A DNA stretch of 64,000 nucleotides from positions 1-64,000 of the forward strand of contig NZ_JASCXX010000029.1 in the NCBI RefSeq assembly GCF_030012215.1, read 5' to 3'. A program made the translations under genes and the position numbers. Positions 44,445 through 53,565 of this stretch are shown here, piece by piece (positions within the stretch are counted from its first letter, which is position 1; the number at the start of each line of letters is the position of its first letter). Under the pieces are notes generated by a model that searched no databases, was not told the origin of the DNA, and was given only the letters and a program-made list of their open reading frames with translations. Origin of the DNA: Anaerobaca lacustris. GTDB taxonomy: Bacteria; Planctomycetota; Phycisphaerae; Sedimentisphaerales; Anaerobacaceae.

Positions 44445-45623
44445 TCAACTCTCGGATAGAACGCTGTCGAAGATGTCGACCGCCGCGTCGATCTGCTCGC
44501 GCGTCACGGTCATCGGCGGCATGAAACGGATCACGGTGTCGTGCGTGCAGTTGATCCTCAGGCCCTTCTCCAGGCACGCCGCAACGATACCCGCACCGGG
44601 CCGCGTCAGTTGGATGCCGATCATCATGCCAATGCCCCGCACGTGGTCGATGATCGAGTGCTTGTCCTTGAGCGAGCGGAGCTTGTCCTGGGTGTATTGC
44701 CCGATCTCGGCGGCCGCCTGAAGGAGGTTGTCCTCCTCGATGGCCTCGATGGTCGCAACCGCGGCGGCACAGGCCAGGCAGTTGCCGCCGAACGTCGAGG
44801 CGTGCTTGCCCGGCACCAGCGTCGCGGCGATCTCGGGCTTGGCCATCATCGCGCCGATCGCCACGCCGCCGCCGAGGGCCTTGGCCATCGTGATGATGTC
44901 GGGCTCGACGTCGAAATGCTGATAGCCGAACCACTTGCCCGTCCGCCCGACGCCCGTCTGCACCTCGTCGAGGATCATCACGGCGCCTTTGGCGTCGCAC
45001 AATTCGCGAATGGCTGAGAGGAACTCCTGCGTCGCGACGTTGATGCCGCCTTCGCCCTGGATCGGCTCGACCATAACCGCCGCGACCTCATCGGTAAACG
45101 CCGCCTCCAACGCCTTGACGTCGTTGAACGGAATGTACGCAAAGCCGGGCAGCAGCGGCAGGAAGCCCTCGTGGTACTTCGGCTGGGCGGTGGCCGTCAC
45201 GGTGGCGAAGGTGCGGCCGTGGAAGCTGCCCTCGGCGGTGATGAATTTGTACTTCTCCTTGGCGGTGCAGAGCCGCGCCAGCTTCAGGGCCGCCTCGTTG
45301 GCCTCGGCGCCGCTGTTGCAGAAGAAGCACTTGCCGCCGAAAGCCCGCTCGCTGAGCAACTGCGCCAGCTTGCCCTGCGGCTCGGAGTAGAACGTGTTGT
45401 CGATGTGGATCAGCTCGCCGACCTGCTTGCGCACGGCCTCGACCACCTTGGGATGGCAATGGCCGATGCCACTGACCGCCCAGCCGGGGAACATGTCGAG
45501 GATCTTGTGGCCGTCGGCGTCGTAGAGATACGCGCCTTCGCCCTTGACCATGACGCGGGGCAGCCGGCCGTAGTTGCCGATCACATATTTGTCAAACAGT
45601 CCAATCGTCTCTTGCGTCGTCAT
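44445..45623 (-). CDS. argD: Acetylornithine aminotransferase
   Basis: 392 residues from ATG 45623. PLP-enzyme features of class III aminotransferases: GHCHPKVVEAV, FFCNSGAEANEAALKLAR, SFHGRTFATV, MVEPIQGEGG and the lysine region LDEVQTGVGRTG ... ITMAKALGGGVAIGAM (PLP lysine about 240). It converts N-acetylglutamate semialdehyde to N-acetylornithine. A longer open frame upstream is the argB gene's shadow. A perfect hairpin lies just before it. Confidence 0.95.
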   Translation of the reverse strand: MTTQETIGLFDKYVIGNYGRLPRVMVKGEGAYLYDADGHKILDMFPGWAVSGIGHCHPKVVEAVRKQVGELIHIDNTFYSEPQGKLAQLLSERAFGGKCFFCNSGAEANEAALKLARLCTAKEKYKFITAEGSFHGRTFATVTATAQPKYHEGFLPLLPGFAYIPFNDVKALEAAFTDEVAAVMVEPIQGEGGINVATQEFLSAIRELCDAKGAVMILDEVQTGVGRTGKWFGYQHFDVEPDIITMAKALGGGVAIGAMMAKPEIAATLVPGKHASTFGGNCLACAAAVATIEAIEEDNLLQAAAEIGQYTQDKLRSLKDKHSIIDHVRGIGMMIGIQLTRPGAGIVAACLEKGLRINCTHDTVIRFMPPMTVTREQIDAAVDIFDSVLSES

Positions 45624-45675
45624 AGATCCCTCTGAAGTCTGGGGATTGATATCTCTTGTGGCTTCGAACGAAATC

Positions 45676-45698
45676 GGTCCTGTGGGTCGCACAGGACC
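45676..45698 (-). promoter_or_regulatory. Hairpin between argB and argD
   Basis: GGTCCTGTG / CACAGGACC, a perfect 9-bp stem with a 5-base loop, begins at the argB stop codon and is 52 bases before the argD ATG. No T-run follows, so it may stabilise or process the mRNA rather than end it; an intergenic palindromic repeat is equally possible. Confidence 0.6.
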
Positions 45699-46579
45699 TA
45701 CGGCCTTTGCACGATCTCGGTGCCGATGCCCTTCTCCGTATAGATTTCCAGCAGCAGCGAGTGCGCGATCCGCCCGTCGATGATGTGGGCCTTGCGCACC
45801 CCGGCGTCGAGCGCCGCCAGGCACGCCTCGACCTTGGGGAACATCGCGTCGGTAATCACGCCGGCGTCGATCATCTCCTTGATCTGCTCCTCGTTGAGAC
45901 TGCTGATCCAGCTCTCCGGGTCGTTGATGTCCCGCCGGATGCCGTGCGTGTCGCTGACCATCACGAGCTTTTCGGCCGCCACCGCCGCCGCGACCTTGCC
46001 CGCCGCGCTGTCGGCGTTGACGTTCAGCTTGCCGCCGGCCTTGTCGATCGCCACCGAGGCGATCACCGGAATGGTCCCGTCGGCGCACAGCGTCCTGAGC
46101 AGCTTGCCGTTGACGTCGATCACCTTGCCGACCAGGCCCAGGTCGAGCTTGCGTCCTTCCGGCCCGGGCAGCCGCAGCGTCTCGGCCAGCAGCACGCAAC
46201 TGCTCAGCGAGTGCAGCCCCATCGCGTTGCACCCCAGCTCCTCCAACGTCTGGCAGATCGGCACATTCGTCTTATAGACCAGCGTGTGCTCGGCGATGTT
46301 CAGCGTCCGCTGGTCCGTATACCGCCGGCCCTGCACCCAGACCGGCTCCAGACCCGCCTCGTTCATCGCCCGGGTGATGGCCTTGCCGCCCCCGTGCACG
46401 ATGATCGGCCGCATCCCCACCGTCGCCATGAACGCCACGTCGGTCAGCAAACTCCGCTGCGCCGCCGGGTCGTCCAGCACGCTGCCGCCCAGCTTGACCA
46501 CGACCATCCGCCCGCGAAAGGCCCGGATATACTCCATCGCCTCGACCAGAGCGGCCGCTTTGGCAATAGCTTCTTGCAC
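45698..46579 (-). CDS. argB: Acetylglutamate kinase
   Basis: 293 residues from GTG 46579, chosen because AAGGAG sits at good spacing and an ATG further upstream does not. Family motifs: VVKLGGSVLDD (about 27-37), RPIIVHGGGKAITRAM, LVYKTNVPI and ASVAIDKAGGKLNVNADSAAG. It phosphorylates N-acetylglutamate, the second arginine-synthesis step. First gene of the argBDF run, with 74 bases to argD. Confidence 0.95.
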   Translation of the reverse strand: MQEAIAKAAALVEAMEYIRAFRGRMVVVKLGGSVLDDPAAQRSLLTDVAFMATVGMRPIIVHGGGKAITRAMNEAGLEPVWVQGRRYTDQRTLNIAEHTLVYKTNVPICQTLEELGCNAMGLHSLSSCVLLAETLRLPGPEGRKLDLGLVGKVIDVNGKLLRTLCADGTIPVIASVAIDKAGGKLNVNADSAAGKVAAAVAAEKLVMVSDTHGIRRDINDPESWISSLNEEQIKEMIDAGVITDAMFPKVEACLAALDAGVRKAHIIDGRIAHSLLLEIYTEKGIGTEIVQRP

Positions 46580-46723
46580 GCAAGAACTCCTTCGATTCCC
46601 ATAAAAAGAATCCTTCACTGTATACCCCCCGCCCCCGCAAGTCAACCCCAATCGCCGCCGAATTCAGGGCAATCGACCTGACGGATTTCATGCGATTGCC
46701 CTGCCATTGTGGGCAGGTGGCGC

Positions 46724-46751
46724 TTGGTTCGGGGGCGCGGGCTGGTATAAT
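46724..46751 (+). promoter_or_regulatory. Promoter for a leaderless mRNA
   Basis: TTGGTT (46724-46729), 16 bases, then TATAAT (46746-46751) as part of TGGTATAAT, also an extended -10. The ATG of the following gene begins at 46758, about where transcription should start, so the mRNA is probably leaderless. Confidence 0.7.
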
Positions 46752-46757
46752 GCGCCG

Positions 46758-47645
46758 ATGTTGATCGGATTGAAACTTGAAATCGGCTTTTCACAGGACG
46801 AAAACTACCGTCGGCTGTACGGCCAGCGGGATATCCTGCCGTTCTTGCGGGAACTGGGCGTCGAGGTGGCCGAGACGCCCGTTGGGCCCGAGACCCGGCC
46901 CGACGCCCTGCGCGAGCACGTCGCCCGCTGCGTCGGCGTGGGGATGCAGGTGACGATGCACCCGTATTCCGAGGGCAGCGTCTTCAATCCGGCGTACTTC
47001 TCCGACAGCTCCGACAACCCCTGCCGACTCCTTCACGAGCGGTTCCTCTCGCAGGCTGCCGAGGCGGCGCAGCGCCAGCAAGCCCCTACGCTCGTGAACA
47101 TTCACGGCGCGGCCGGCCCATCGGCCGTCTCCCGCCGCCACCTCGTCGAGCGGTCGGTCGCCTTCTTCGCGTGGGCCCGTGACTGGTGCCGCCGCCACGC
47201 GCCCGAGGTCGCTGTGGCGGTTGAGCTTCAGCTCCGCCCCGAGACCCACGAAGCGAGGCATCGCATCGGCGACCGATACGACGAACTGCTGGAGGTCGCC
47301 ACCCAGTGCGACGTTCCCGCCTGCTGGGATTTCGGCCATGCCTACTGGAACACGCACAATCACGGCTGCCCGATTCATCCGCCGGAGATCCTGCTGCGCC
47401 GGATCGGCCACGTCCACTGCCACGACGTTCACGGCGGCTGCGACCACCAGCCGCTCATCCACGACGTCGTGACCTGGCGGGACTTCCTCAAGCGGCTGAT
47501 CGACCGCGGCTACGACGAGCGGATCATCCTCGAAGTGCCCACCTTCGCCTTTCTCGACGCCGGGGGCATCGAAACCGTCTCTGCCTCTCTGCAAGCCCTC
47601 CGCGCCTGGCTCCAGCACTGCAAGCCCGCTCCCTCTCCGTCGTGA
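46758..47645 (+). CDS. Sugar phosphate isomerase/epimerase-like TIM barrel
   Basis: 295 residues. Xylose-isomerase-like/AP endonuclease 2 family features: VTMHPYSEG, LVNIHGAAGPS, VAVELQLRPE, VPACWDFGHAYW, IGHVHCHDVHGG and ILEVPTF, with His, Glu and Asp in the usual metal-site order. The substrate is unknown. No Shine-Dalgarno precedes the ATG, which lies six bases after a consensus -10, so a leaderless mRNA is likely. A frame upstream of this ATG contains the promoter and is not coding. Confidence 0.82.
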   Translation: MLIGLKLEIGFSQDENYRRLYGQRDILPFLRELGVEVAETPVGPETRPDALREHVARCVGVGMQVTMHPYSEGSVFNPAYFSDSSDNPCRLLHERFLSQAAEAAQRQQAPTLVNIHGAAGPSAVSRRHLVERSVAFFAWARDWCRRHAPEVAVAVELQLRPETHEARHRIGDRYDELLEVATQCDVPACWDFGHAYWNTHNHGCPIHPPEILLRRIGHVHCHDVHGGCDHQPLIHDVVTWRDFLKRLIDRGYDERIILEVPTFAFLDAGGIETVSASLQALRAWLQHCKPAPSPS

Positions 47646-47791
47646 GACCCATCCTCTCGCCGAGGCGGCCATTCATCGAAACACAGGAGATTTTCGTGAA
47701 CCGCGCGGGATGGCGGGGTATAATCTTGCGCGCAGTTTCCCATGTTGACGTGCGGCGACAAGACGGAAAGACAGGCGAGGAGATGCGGATC

Positions 47792-49435
47792 ATGGCCATG
47801 CGATATCAAACGGATCTTCGAGACGACGGGACACCACGGCTGATCGTGCGAGCGCTTTGTGCGGGCCTCATGTGGGTGTGTCTGACACTGCCCGTGGACG
47901 CGGCGACGCGCCTGGAGGCGCGCATCGTGGACGACGCGAGTGGACAACCGCTGGCGGCCCGTGTCGCGGTCACGAACGCCGACGGCAAGTTCGTCGAGAT
48001 CGCCGGCCGGCACGAGCACGTCGAGTATCTGGGCAAACGCTGGTGCTACGTCGATGGCTCGTTCGCCCTGACGGTTCCCAGCGGCGGCGTCTGGCTCGAA
48101 ATCCGCCGGGGGTTCGAGACCCTGCCTCTGACGGCAAAGATCGCCGGCCAGGCATCGAGTAAGAAGGCCGAGAAGACCTTCCGCCTTCGCCGCTGGATCG
48201 ACATGGGAGCCAAAGGGTACGTCAACGGTGACATCCATGCGCATTTGCCCGTCCCGAAGGTCGCCCATCCGCAGATGCGGGCCGAAGACCTCAACACGCT
48301 GACGCTGCTGTACCTGCCGGACACCGAATCGCCCATTGCGACGAACCGCTGCTTCACGGGCAAGCTCGATGCCTGCTCGACGCCGGGCTGCGAGATCTAC
48401 GTCAGCCAGGAGATCCAGGAATGGCAGATGGGCCATCTGACGCTGCTGGGTCTGACGTCTCTTGTCCCCGGCTACCCGCACGCCGGCGGCTCGCTCGAAC
48501 ACTGGAAGGGTTTTCCGCAGTGGGACTTGATGCGGGCTCTGCGCGCGACGCGCGAGCAGAACGGCACGATCTTCTGGTCGCACATCTCGTCACTGCCCGG
48601 CGCCGAATTGCCCGTGGCGCTCGCGTTGGGCCTCGTCGACGGGGTCGAGCTGATCACCTGGAGCGACCCGACGCACTTGCCCAACCACTGGGGCCCGTGG
48701 GAGGATTCGGGCTTTTCGCAGGCCGAGTTTCCGGTCATGCGGAGCATGGACCTGTACTACCAATTCCTCAACGCCGGGTTCCGCCTGCCGATCGCCGCCG
48801 GCACCGACAAATTCGAGGAGGAGATTCCCCTGGGCAGCAACCGGACGTACGCCCGCGTGACGGGGACGCCGAACTATGACTCCTGGCTGGCAGCGGTCAA
48901 GGCCGGTCGCGGCTTCGTCACCAACGGCCCCATCGTCGAGTTCGACGTCGCCGGCAGCGAGCCGGGCGACGTGATCGAGTTCCAGGGCCGCAAGCAGGTC
49001 AAGGCCCGCGCGCGAGTCCGCTCGATCCTGCCGATCAACACAATCGACATCGTTATGAACGGCCGCAAGGTCGGCCACAAGACGGTCCCGCTGCTGCGGC
49101 AGGACCCGCCCGCCGACGGCATCTATTCACTCGAGGTCGAGGCGACCGTCGAGCTGACCGACAGCGCCTGGCTGGCCGCCCGCGTGAGCGATCATCCGGA
49201 CCTGCTCCATCGCATCCTGCCGAGGGGACTGTCCGTGTTCTCCCACACCAGCCCGGTCTACTTCCTCAAGGACGGCCGCAAAGTCCGCGAGCCCGCATCG
49301 ATCGCCTACCTGCAGAAGTACGTCGAGGGAACCCTGCACTGGCTCGGCACCAACCCGAACTTCGCCCTCGAAGAAGACCGCCAAGCCGCCCACCAGGCCG
49401 CCGAACAAGCCCTCCAGGTATACAGAGATCTGTAG
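47792..49435 (+). CDS. CehA/McbA-like PHP-family metallohydrolase, exported
   Basis: 547 residues from ATG 47792 with GAGGAG at 47778-47783. A membrane anchor or signal peptide (ALCAGLMWVCLTLPVDAAT) is followed by a beta-sandwich domain (LEARIVDDASGQPLAARVAV) and a PHP-type hydrolase region. Metal-binding His occur in GDIHAHLPV, GYPHAGG, WSHISS and AAGTDKF. The C-terminal domain is beta-rich (VKAGRGFVTNGPIVEFDV). CehA/McbA proteins hydrolyse phosphate or carbamate esters, with substrates that vary widely. A TATAAT lies about 70 bases upstream. Confidence 0.75.
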   Translation: MAMRYQTDLRDDGTPRLIVRALCAGLMWVCLTLPVDAATRLEARIVDDASGQPLAARVAVTNADGKFVEIAGRHEHVEYLGKRWCYVDGSFALTVPSGGVWLEIRRGFETLPLTAKIAGQASSKKAEKTFRLRRWIDMGAKGYVNGDIHAHLPVPKVAHPQMRAEDLNTLTLLYLPDTESPIATNRCFTGKLDACSTPGCEIYVSQEIQEWQMGHLTLLGLTSLVPGYPHAGGSLEHWKGFPQWDLMRALRATREQNGTIFWSHISSLPGAELPVALALGLVDGVELITWSDPTHLPNHWGPWEDSGFSQAEFPVMRSMDLYYQFLNAGFRLPIAAGTDKFEEEIPLGSNRTYARVTGTPNYDSWLAAVKAGRGFVTNGPIVEFDVAGSEPGDVIEFQGRKQVKARARVRSILPINTIDIVMNGRKVGHKTVPLLRQDPPADGIYSLEVEATVELTDSAWLAARVSDHPDLLHRILPRGLSVFSHTSPVYFLKDGRKVREPASIAYLQKYVEGTLHWLGTNPNFALEEDRQAAHQAAEQALQVYRDL

Positions 49436-49471
49436 CTCAATCAGCCCCAGGCAGACACTTACCCGGGGTCT

Positions 49472-50356
49472 TCATAGGAAGCGACCCTCGGCGACGGGGA
49501 CGACGCGGCCGCCGACGTTGACGTCGATGGCGTCCTGCTGGCGCTCGGCTTTCAGGCGGATCAGGGAAGGGCGGCCGATTTCGCAGCCCTGCTCGACACG
49601 CGCGTCGATTCTGGTTTCGCCGAAGTAGCGGTGCCGGACGAGATAGCCGGCCAGGCAGCCGTTGCCGCTGCCGGTGGCCGGGTCCTCTTCGATGCCGTAG
49701 GAGGGCACGAACACGCGGACGTTCAGATCGTTCCGCTCGTCGTATGTCTCGGGACAGAAGACGAGGATTCCGTCTTCGTGCTCCTGTCGCGACGCCGCGA
49801 AGTACTTGTCCCGGTTGACGCGTGCTCGTCTCACCGCATCGAGATCCTTCAGCGGGACGATGGCGAACCAAAGTCCCGTCGAGACCGCCTGGATGGGGAA
49901 ACGCGTTTCGATCTGGTCCGGATCGAGCCCGAGCAAATCTGCCATCGACGCCGGATCGGTCGTATCTCCGAAGTCGGGCGATTTCTGCTTCATCCACAGG
50001 ATGTCGCGGCCCGCCTCCTGCCCGAACGTGACCGGGATCGGCTTGAGCTTCAGGTTCAGATTCACCTGCTCGACGTCTTTGCCGATGATCTCACGGCGGA
50101 TGACGAAAGCGGTCCCCAGGGTCGGGTGCCCCGCAAAAGGCACCTCGGCAACGGGCGTGAAGATCCGCACGTCGTACCCGCCGTCACGCGGCTGATCCGA
50201 CAGGATGAACGTCGTCTCCGAGAAGTTCATCTCCCGCGCGATCTGCTGCATCTCGTCGTCGGTCAAGTCGCCGGCATTCCGGAACACCGCCAGTTGGTTC
50301 CCCGCGTACTTCCGCTCTGCGAACACGTCCACGATGTAGAAAGGGCATTCGATCAT
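49472..50356 (-). CDS. PhzF family isomerase
   Basis: 294 residues with AGGAGA upstream. Signature elements: FYIVDVFAERKYAGNQLAVF, REMNFSETTFIL (catalytic Glu near 47), FTPVAEVPFAGHPTLGTAF and IEEDPATGSGNGCLAGYL. PhzF-type proteins are diaminopimelate-epimerase-fold isomerases; only some act in phenazine synthesis and most have unknown substrates. It is the last gene of a leftward run of seven small-molecule enzymes. Confidence 0.9.
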   Translation of the reverse strand: MIECPFYIVDVFAERKYAGNQLAVFRNAGDLTDDEMQQIAREMNFSETTFILSDQPRDGGYDVRIFTPVAEVPFAGHPTLGTAFVIRREIIGKDVEQVNLNLKLKPIPVTFGQEAGRDILWMKQKSPDFGDTTDPASMADLLGLDPDQIETRFPIQAVSTGLWFAIVPLKDLDAVRRARVNRDKYFAASRQEHEDGILVFCPETYDERNDLNVRVFVPSYGIEEDPATGSGNGCLAGYLVRHRYFGETRIDARVEQGCEIGRPSLIRLKAERQQDAIDVNVGGRVVPVAEGRFL

Positions 50357-50374
50357 GGTTCATCTCCTGTCGAT

Positions 50375-51214
50375 TCACCGTGCCAGTATGGCCATGAGAT
50401 GATGCTGTCCGGCGTCCTCGGTGGTTCCGAGAGAGGCGAGCAATTCAATCGACTTGAAACCGCAGTCGGTCAGCAAGCTGCGGTATTCCTCGTCCGTATA
50501 GGCCTGCATCGTTTGTCCGTGCCGTGTCACGTTCCCCGTGGAGGCATCGATGACGAAGAACCATTGTACTGCCGTACGGCTCGCTGAGTTCCATAAGCTC
50601 TCTTCAAGCCAGATGTGCGGTGCATCGGAGAACAGCCCCGATTCTGCGGTGTGCCATGAGGGGCCTTGCCTGCCCAATTGTTCGATCGCGCTGAACCGGT
50701 GCGGCTCCAGAAGCAAGACGCCGTTGCGAGCCAGTCCTCGCCTGGCCTTGGCCAGGATCGTCCTGGCGTCGGACGGATGGAAGACATTTAGTTCCCCGAA
50801 CACCATCATCACCAAGTCGAATCCGGTTCCGAAGTCCGCCGTCCGCATGTCGCCGTGCACGTAGGTGCAGTCCGGTTGCGGCCTAGCCGCCTGTTCTCTT
50901 GCGTATTCAATCGACGCGGGAGAGTAGTCGATGCCCACACAAGAATGCCCGAGCTTCGCCAACCGGCTCGTGTATAAGCCCGGCCCGCATCCCAGGTCGA
51001 GGATCCGCGCAGGTCTGTTCCGCAGCACGTGATGGTGAATCCATCGCACGTGCTCCTCCACGATGACGAACCGGCGGCTGGCCAGGTCGTGCTCTTGCGA
51101 CAGGTGCTCGCGCAGCATCCGCCGGCTGAATCCCGGCTCGTACCAGGGAATCTTGTCGGCATCCACCCATGGTCTGGGCTGGCGCGAGCGTGTCACGATA
51201 TCGGCGATCCGCAT
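50375..51214 (-). CDS. Class I SAM-dependent methyltransferase
   Basis: 279 residues, AGAGGAGAG upstream. Motif I is ARILDLGCGPGLYTSRLA (about 74-91), followed by GIDYSPASIEYA, and FDLVMMVFGELNVF for motif IV. The substrate is unknown; the C-terminal part is beta-rich (FVIDASTGNVTRHGQTMQAYT) and may cover the active site. Fourth from the end of the seven-gene run, with 29 bases to the aminotransferase stop. Confidence 0.85.
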   Translation of the reverse strand: MRIADIVTRSRQPRPWVDADKIPWYEPGFSRRMLREHLSQEHDLASRRFVIVEEHVRWIHHHVLRNRPARILDLGCGPGLYTSRLAKLGHSCVGIDYSPASIEYAREQAARPQPDCTYVHGDMRTADFGTGFDLVMMVFGELNVFHPSDARTILAKARRGLARNGVLLLEPHRFSAIEQLGRQGPSWHTAESGLFSDAPHIWLEESLWNSASRTAVQWFFVIDASTGNVTRHGQTMQAYTDEEYRSLLTDCGFKSIELLASLGTTEDAGQHHLMAILAR

Positions 51215-51243
51215 GTTGCTCTCCTCTTGCGACGGCAGCCTGC

Positions 51244-52428
51244 TCAGGCCAGCATCTCCTTGATGATTCGGCCGAGTCGGGCGATTCCTTCTTCGATGCG
51301 GCCTTCGTCGGCGTTGGAGAAGTTCAGGCGCATGTTGTGGGTCCCGCCGCCGTCGACGAAGAAGGGCGTTCCGGGAACGAAGACGACCTTCTCCTGGGCG
51401 GCGCGTTCGAGCAACTCTATCGCGGTGAGTCGCTGCGGCAGCGTTGCCCAGATGAACATTCCGCCCTCCGGCCGGGTGAAGGTGACCTCGGGCGGGAAGT
51501 GCGCTTCCAGCGCTGCCAGCATGATGTCCTTCTGTCGCTTGTATGCCGCCCGGATCAGCGCGATGTGCTCGTCGATGTCGTGGGTCAGAAGGAACTGGTG
51601 CAGCATCCTCTGGCAGAACGAGTTCGAGTGCAGGTCGCTGGCCTGCTTGGCGACCACGAGGGCGGCCATCGTCTCACGCGAGGCGCAGACCCATCCGAGT
51701 CGCAACCCCGGTGCGACGATTTTCGAGAACGATCCGAGCAGCACGGCCTTGTCGCCCAGCTCATGGCGCATCGAAGGCCTGGCCGTCCCCTCGAAACGCA
51801 ATTCCCGATACGGGTCATCCTCGATCAGGAACGTGCCATGCTGCTTGACGATCTCGGCCAGCGCGCGTCGCTTCTCGACCGAGTAGCTGATGCCCGAGGG
51901 GTTCTGAAAGTTGATCACGGTGTGGAAGAACCGCACGCGCTGCGTCTTCAGCACGTCCGCCAGCCGGTCGATGTCCACGCCGTCGTCCAGTAGCGGCACG
52001 GGGTGAAACTGCGGCTGGTATACCGAGAACGCCTGGATCGCGCCGAGATAGCCGGGCCGCTCGATCGCGACAGCGTCCTGGCGGTCGATGAAGACCTTCC
52101 CGACCAGGTCCAGCGCCTGCTGCGAGCCGTTCGTGATCAGGATCTCGTCGGGCGAGACGTCCAGACCGTCGGTCTTGCGGTACCGCTGGGCGACGTACTC
52201 CCGCAAGGGTGCGTACCCCTCCGTCGTACCATACTGAAGGGCCGACCCATCCGCTCGCGTCAGGACGTCCGCGGCGGCCTCGGCGATGCCCTGGACGGGG
52301 AAGAAACGCGGGTTCGGCAGGCCCCCCGCAAACGAGATTACATTGGGGTCCTGCGTGACCTTCAGGATTTCGCGGACGAACGACTTGGGGATCGTACCCA
52401 TCCTCGGTGCATACGGCGACGTCATCAT
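51244..52428 (-). CDS. PLP-dependent aminotransferase, LysN/MocR-like
   Basis: 394 residues, with AGAGGAACC before the ATG. Family features: ISFAGGLPNPRFFP, LQYGTTEGYAPLREYVA, ITNGSQQALDLVGKV, ERPGYLGAIQAF, NPSGISYS, and the PLP lysine in GSFSKIVAPGLRLGW (about K238). This is fold-type I, class 1/2 aminotransferase like 2-aminoadipate aminotransferase. There is no MocR N-terminal helix-turn-helix domain. It overlaps the upstream acetyltransferase gene by four bases. Confidence 0.9.
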   Translation of the reverse strand: MMTSPYAPRMGTIPKSFVREILKVTQDPNVISFAGGLPNPRFFPVQGIAEAAADVLTRADGSALQYGTTEGYAPLREYVAQRYRKTDGLDVSPDEILITNGSQQALDLVGKVFIDRQDAVAIERPGYLGAIQAFSVYQPQFHPVPLLDDGVDIDRLADVLKTQRVRFFHTVINFQNPSGISYSVEKRRALAEIVKQHGTFLIEDDPYRELRFEGTARPSMRHELGDKAVLLGSFSKIVAPGLRLGWVCASRETMAALVVAKQASDLHSNSFCQRMLHQFLLTHDIDEHIALIRAAYKRQKDIMLAALEAHFPPEVTFTRPEGGMFIWATLPQRLTAIELLERAAQEKVVFVPGTPFFVDGGGTHNMRLNFSNADEGRIEEGIARLGRIIKEMLA

Positions 52429-52961
52429 GGTTCCTCTCGATCTGAGACAACAGGATTTAGCGTTTCCTTCTCTGATGGTTCTCGCAGTTCCTTTCCCATG
52501 AACGCGACGACGAACGGCAGGTGATCGAACTGCCTGGTCCCCGTCAGCACGAAGCCGAACCGGCGGTACCATTCCTTGAGCGGCTCATCCTCGGCGATGA
52601 TGCCGATTCCGACACGCTCCAGTCCCATCGATTCGGCCCGGGCCAGTACGTGGCGCACCAGCGCGCTGCCAAACCCTTTCGACCGATGCTCCGGCAGCAC
52701 CGCCAGGCGCTCCAGATAGCCGATCTCCGGCCGGGCCTTCTCCAGGGCCACGCACCCGCAGACCTCGGCGCCCTCTTCGAGGAAGTAGTACTGCACGCCT
52801 CGTTCGAGGTCGGCCTTGACACGGTCCTCGGTGTAGAAGGCCGGGCTCTTGGGACAGTTCTCTTCCGTCAGGCCAAATCGCTGGGCGACGGTGACACAGG
52901 CGCGCCGCAGGAGGCTCGTTACCATCGGGATGTCTTCCACGCAGGCGGGTCGGATCGTCAT
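52425..52961 (-). CDS. GNAT family N-acetyltransferase
   Basis: 178 residues from ATG 52961. The acetyl-CoA motif is LERLAVLPEHRSKGFGSALVRHVL, and the C-terminal EPLKEWYRRFGFVLTGTRQF is typical of GNAT motif B. Substrate is unknown. Its stop overlaps the aminotransferase start, and the other GNAT gene ends 11 bases upstream, so the three are co-transcribed. Confidence 0.88.
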   Translation of the reverse strand: MTIRPACVEDIPMVTSLLRRACVTVAQRFGLTEENCPKSPAFYTEDRVKADLERGVQYYFLEEGAEVCGCVALEKARPEIGYLERLAVLPEHRSKGFGSALVRHVLARAESMGLERVGIGIIAEDEPLKEWYRRFGFVLTGTRQFDHLPFVVAFMGKELREPSEKETLNPVVSDREEP

Positions 52962-52972
52962 GGTTCGTCTCC

Positions 52973-53467
52973 TCAGACTCCTGTCACTCGGCTTCTTCGC
53001 TCCAGCAGGACGACGTCGCGCCAGAGGCCGTTCATCCGGCCGATCCGCTCCCGGATACCGACGGTTCGAAAGCCGCACTGTCGGTGCAGCGCCAGGCTCG
53101 CGGTGTTCTCCGGAAAGATGCCCGCCTGGAGCATCCAGATGCCGGCCCGCTCCGAGTCTCCAATCGCCGCGTCGAGAAGGGTTCTTCCGACCCCCCGGCC
53201 GCGTGCGGATGCCTTGACGTAGACGCTGACCTCCGCCACTCCCTCGTAGACGCGGCGCCGCGAGACGGTTCCGAGCGCGATCCATCCAACCACCACGTCA
53301 CCGGACCTGGCCACAAGGCGGCAGTTCGGCAGGTGCGTCTGGTCGAACTGTTCCCACGTCGGGACGGTGTCCTCGAATGTGGCGTTGCCGGTGGCGATGC
53401 CCTCTCGCAGGATCAGGACCACTTCCGGCCAACTGGAATCGTTCATCGTTTCCACCGCGATTTCCAT
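52973..53467 (-). CDS. GNAT family N-acetyltransferase, PAT-like
   Basis: 164 residues from ATG 53467, preceded by AAAGGTGAG. Like phosphinothricin acetyltransferases it has NATFEDTVPTWEQFD, VEVSVYVKASARGRGVGRTLL (here AEVSVYV), SLALHRQCGFRTVGI and GLWRDVVLLERR. Natural substrates of this group are often methionine derivatives or related toxins. A second, unrelated GNAT gene follows directly. Confidence 0.88.
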   Translation of the reverse strand: MEIAVETMNDSSWPEVVLILREGIATGNATFEDTVPTWEQFDQTHLPNCRLVARSGDVVVGWIALGTVSRRRVYEGVAEVSVYVKASARGRGVGRTLLDAAIGDSERAGIWMLQAGIFPENTASLALHRQCGFRTVGIRERIGRMNGLWRDVVLLERRSRVTGV

Positions 53468-53565
53468 CTTCTCACCTTTCAGCAACATTCCGGTCGGGCC
53501 GGGGACCGATTCTTCGGTCGATACGATAGGCCCTGAAGGTGCCGTTCGCCAATGCACATGGCTCA

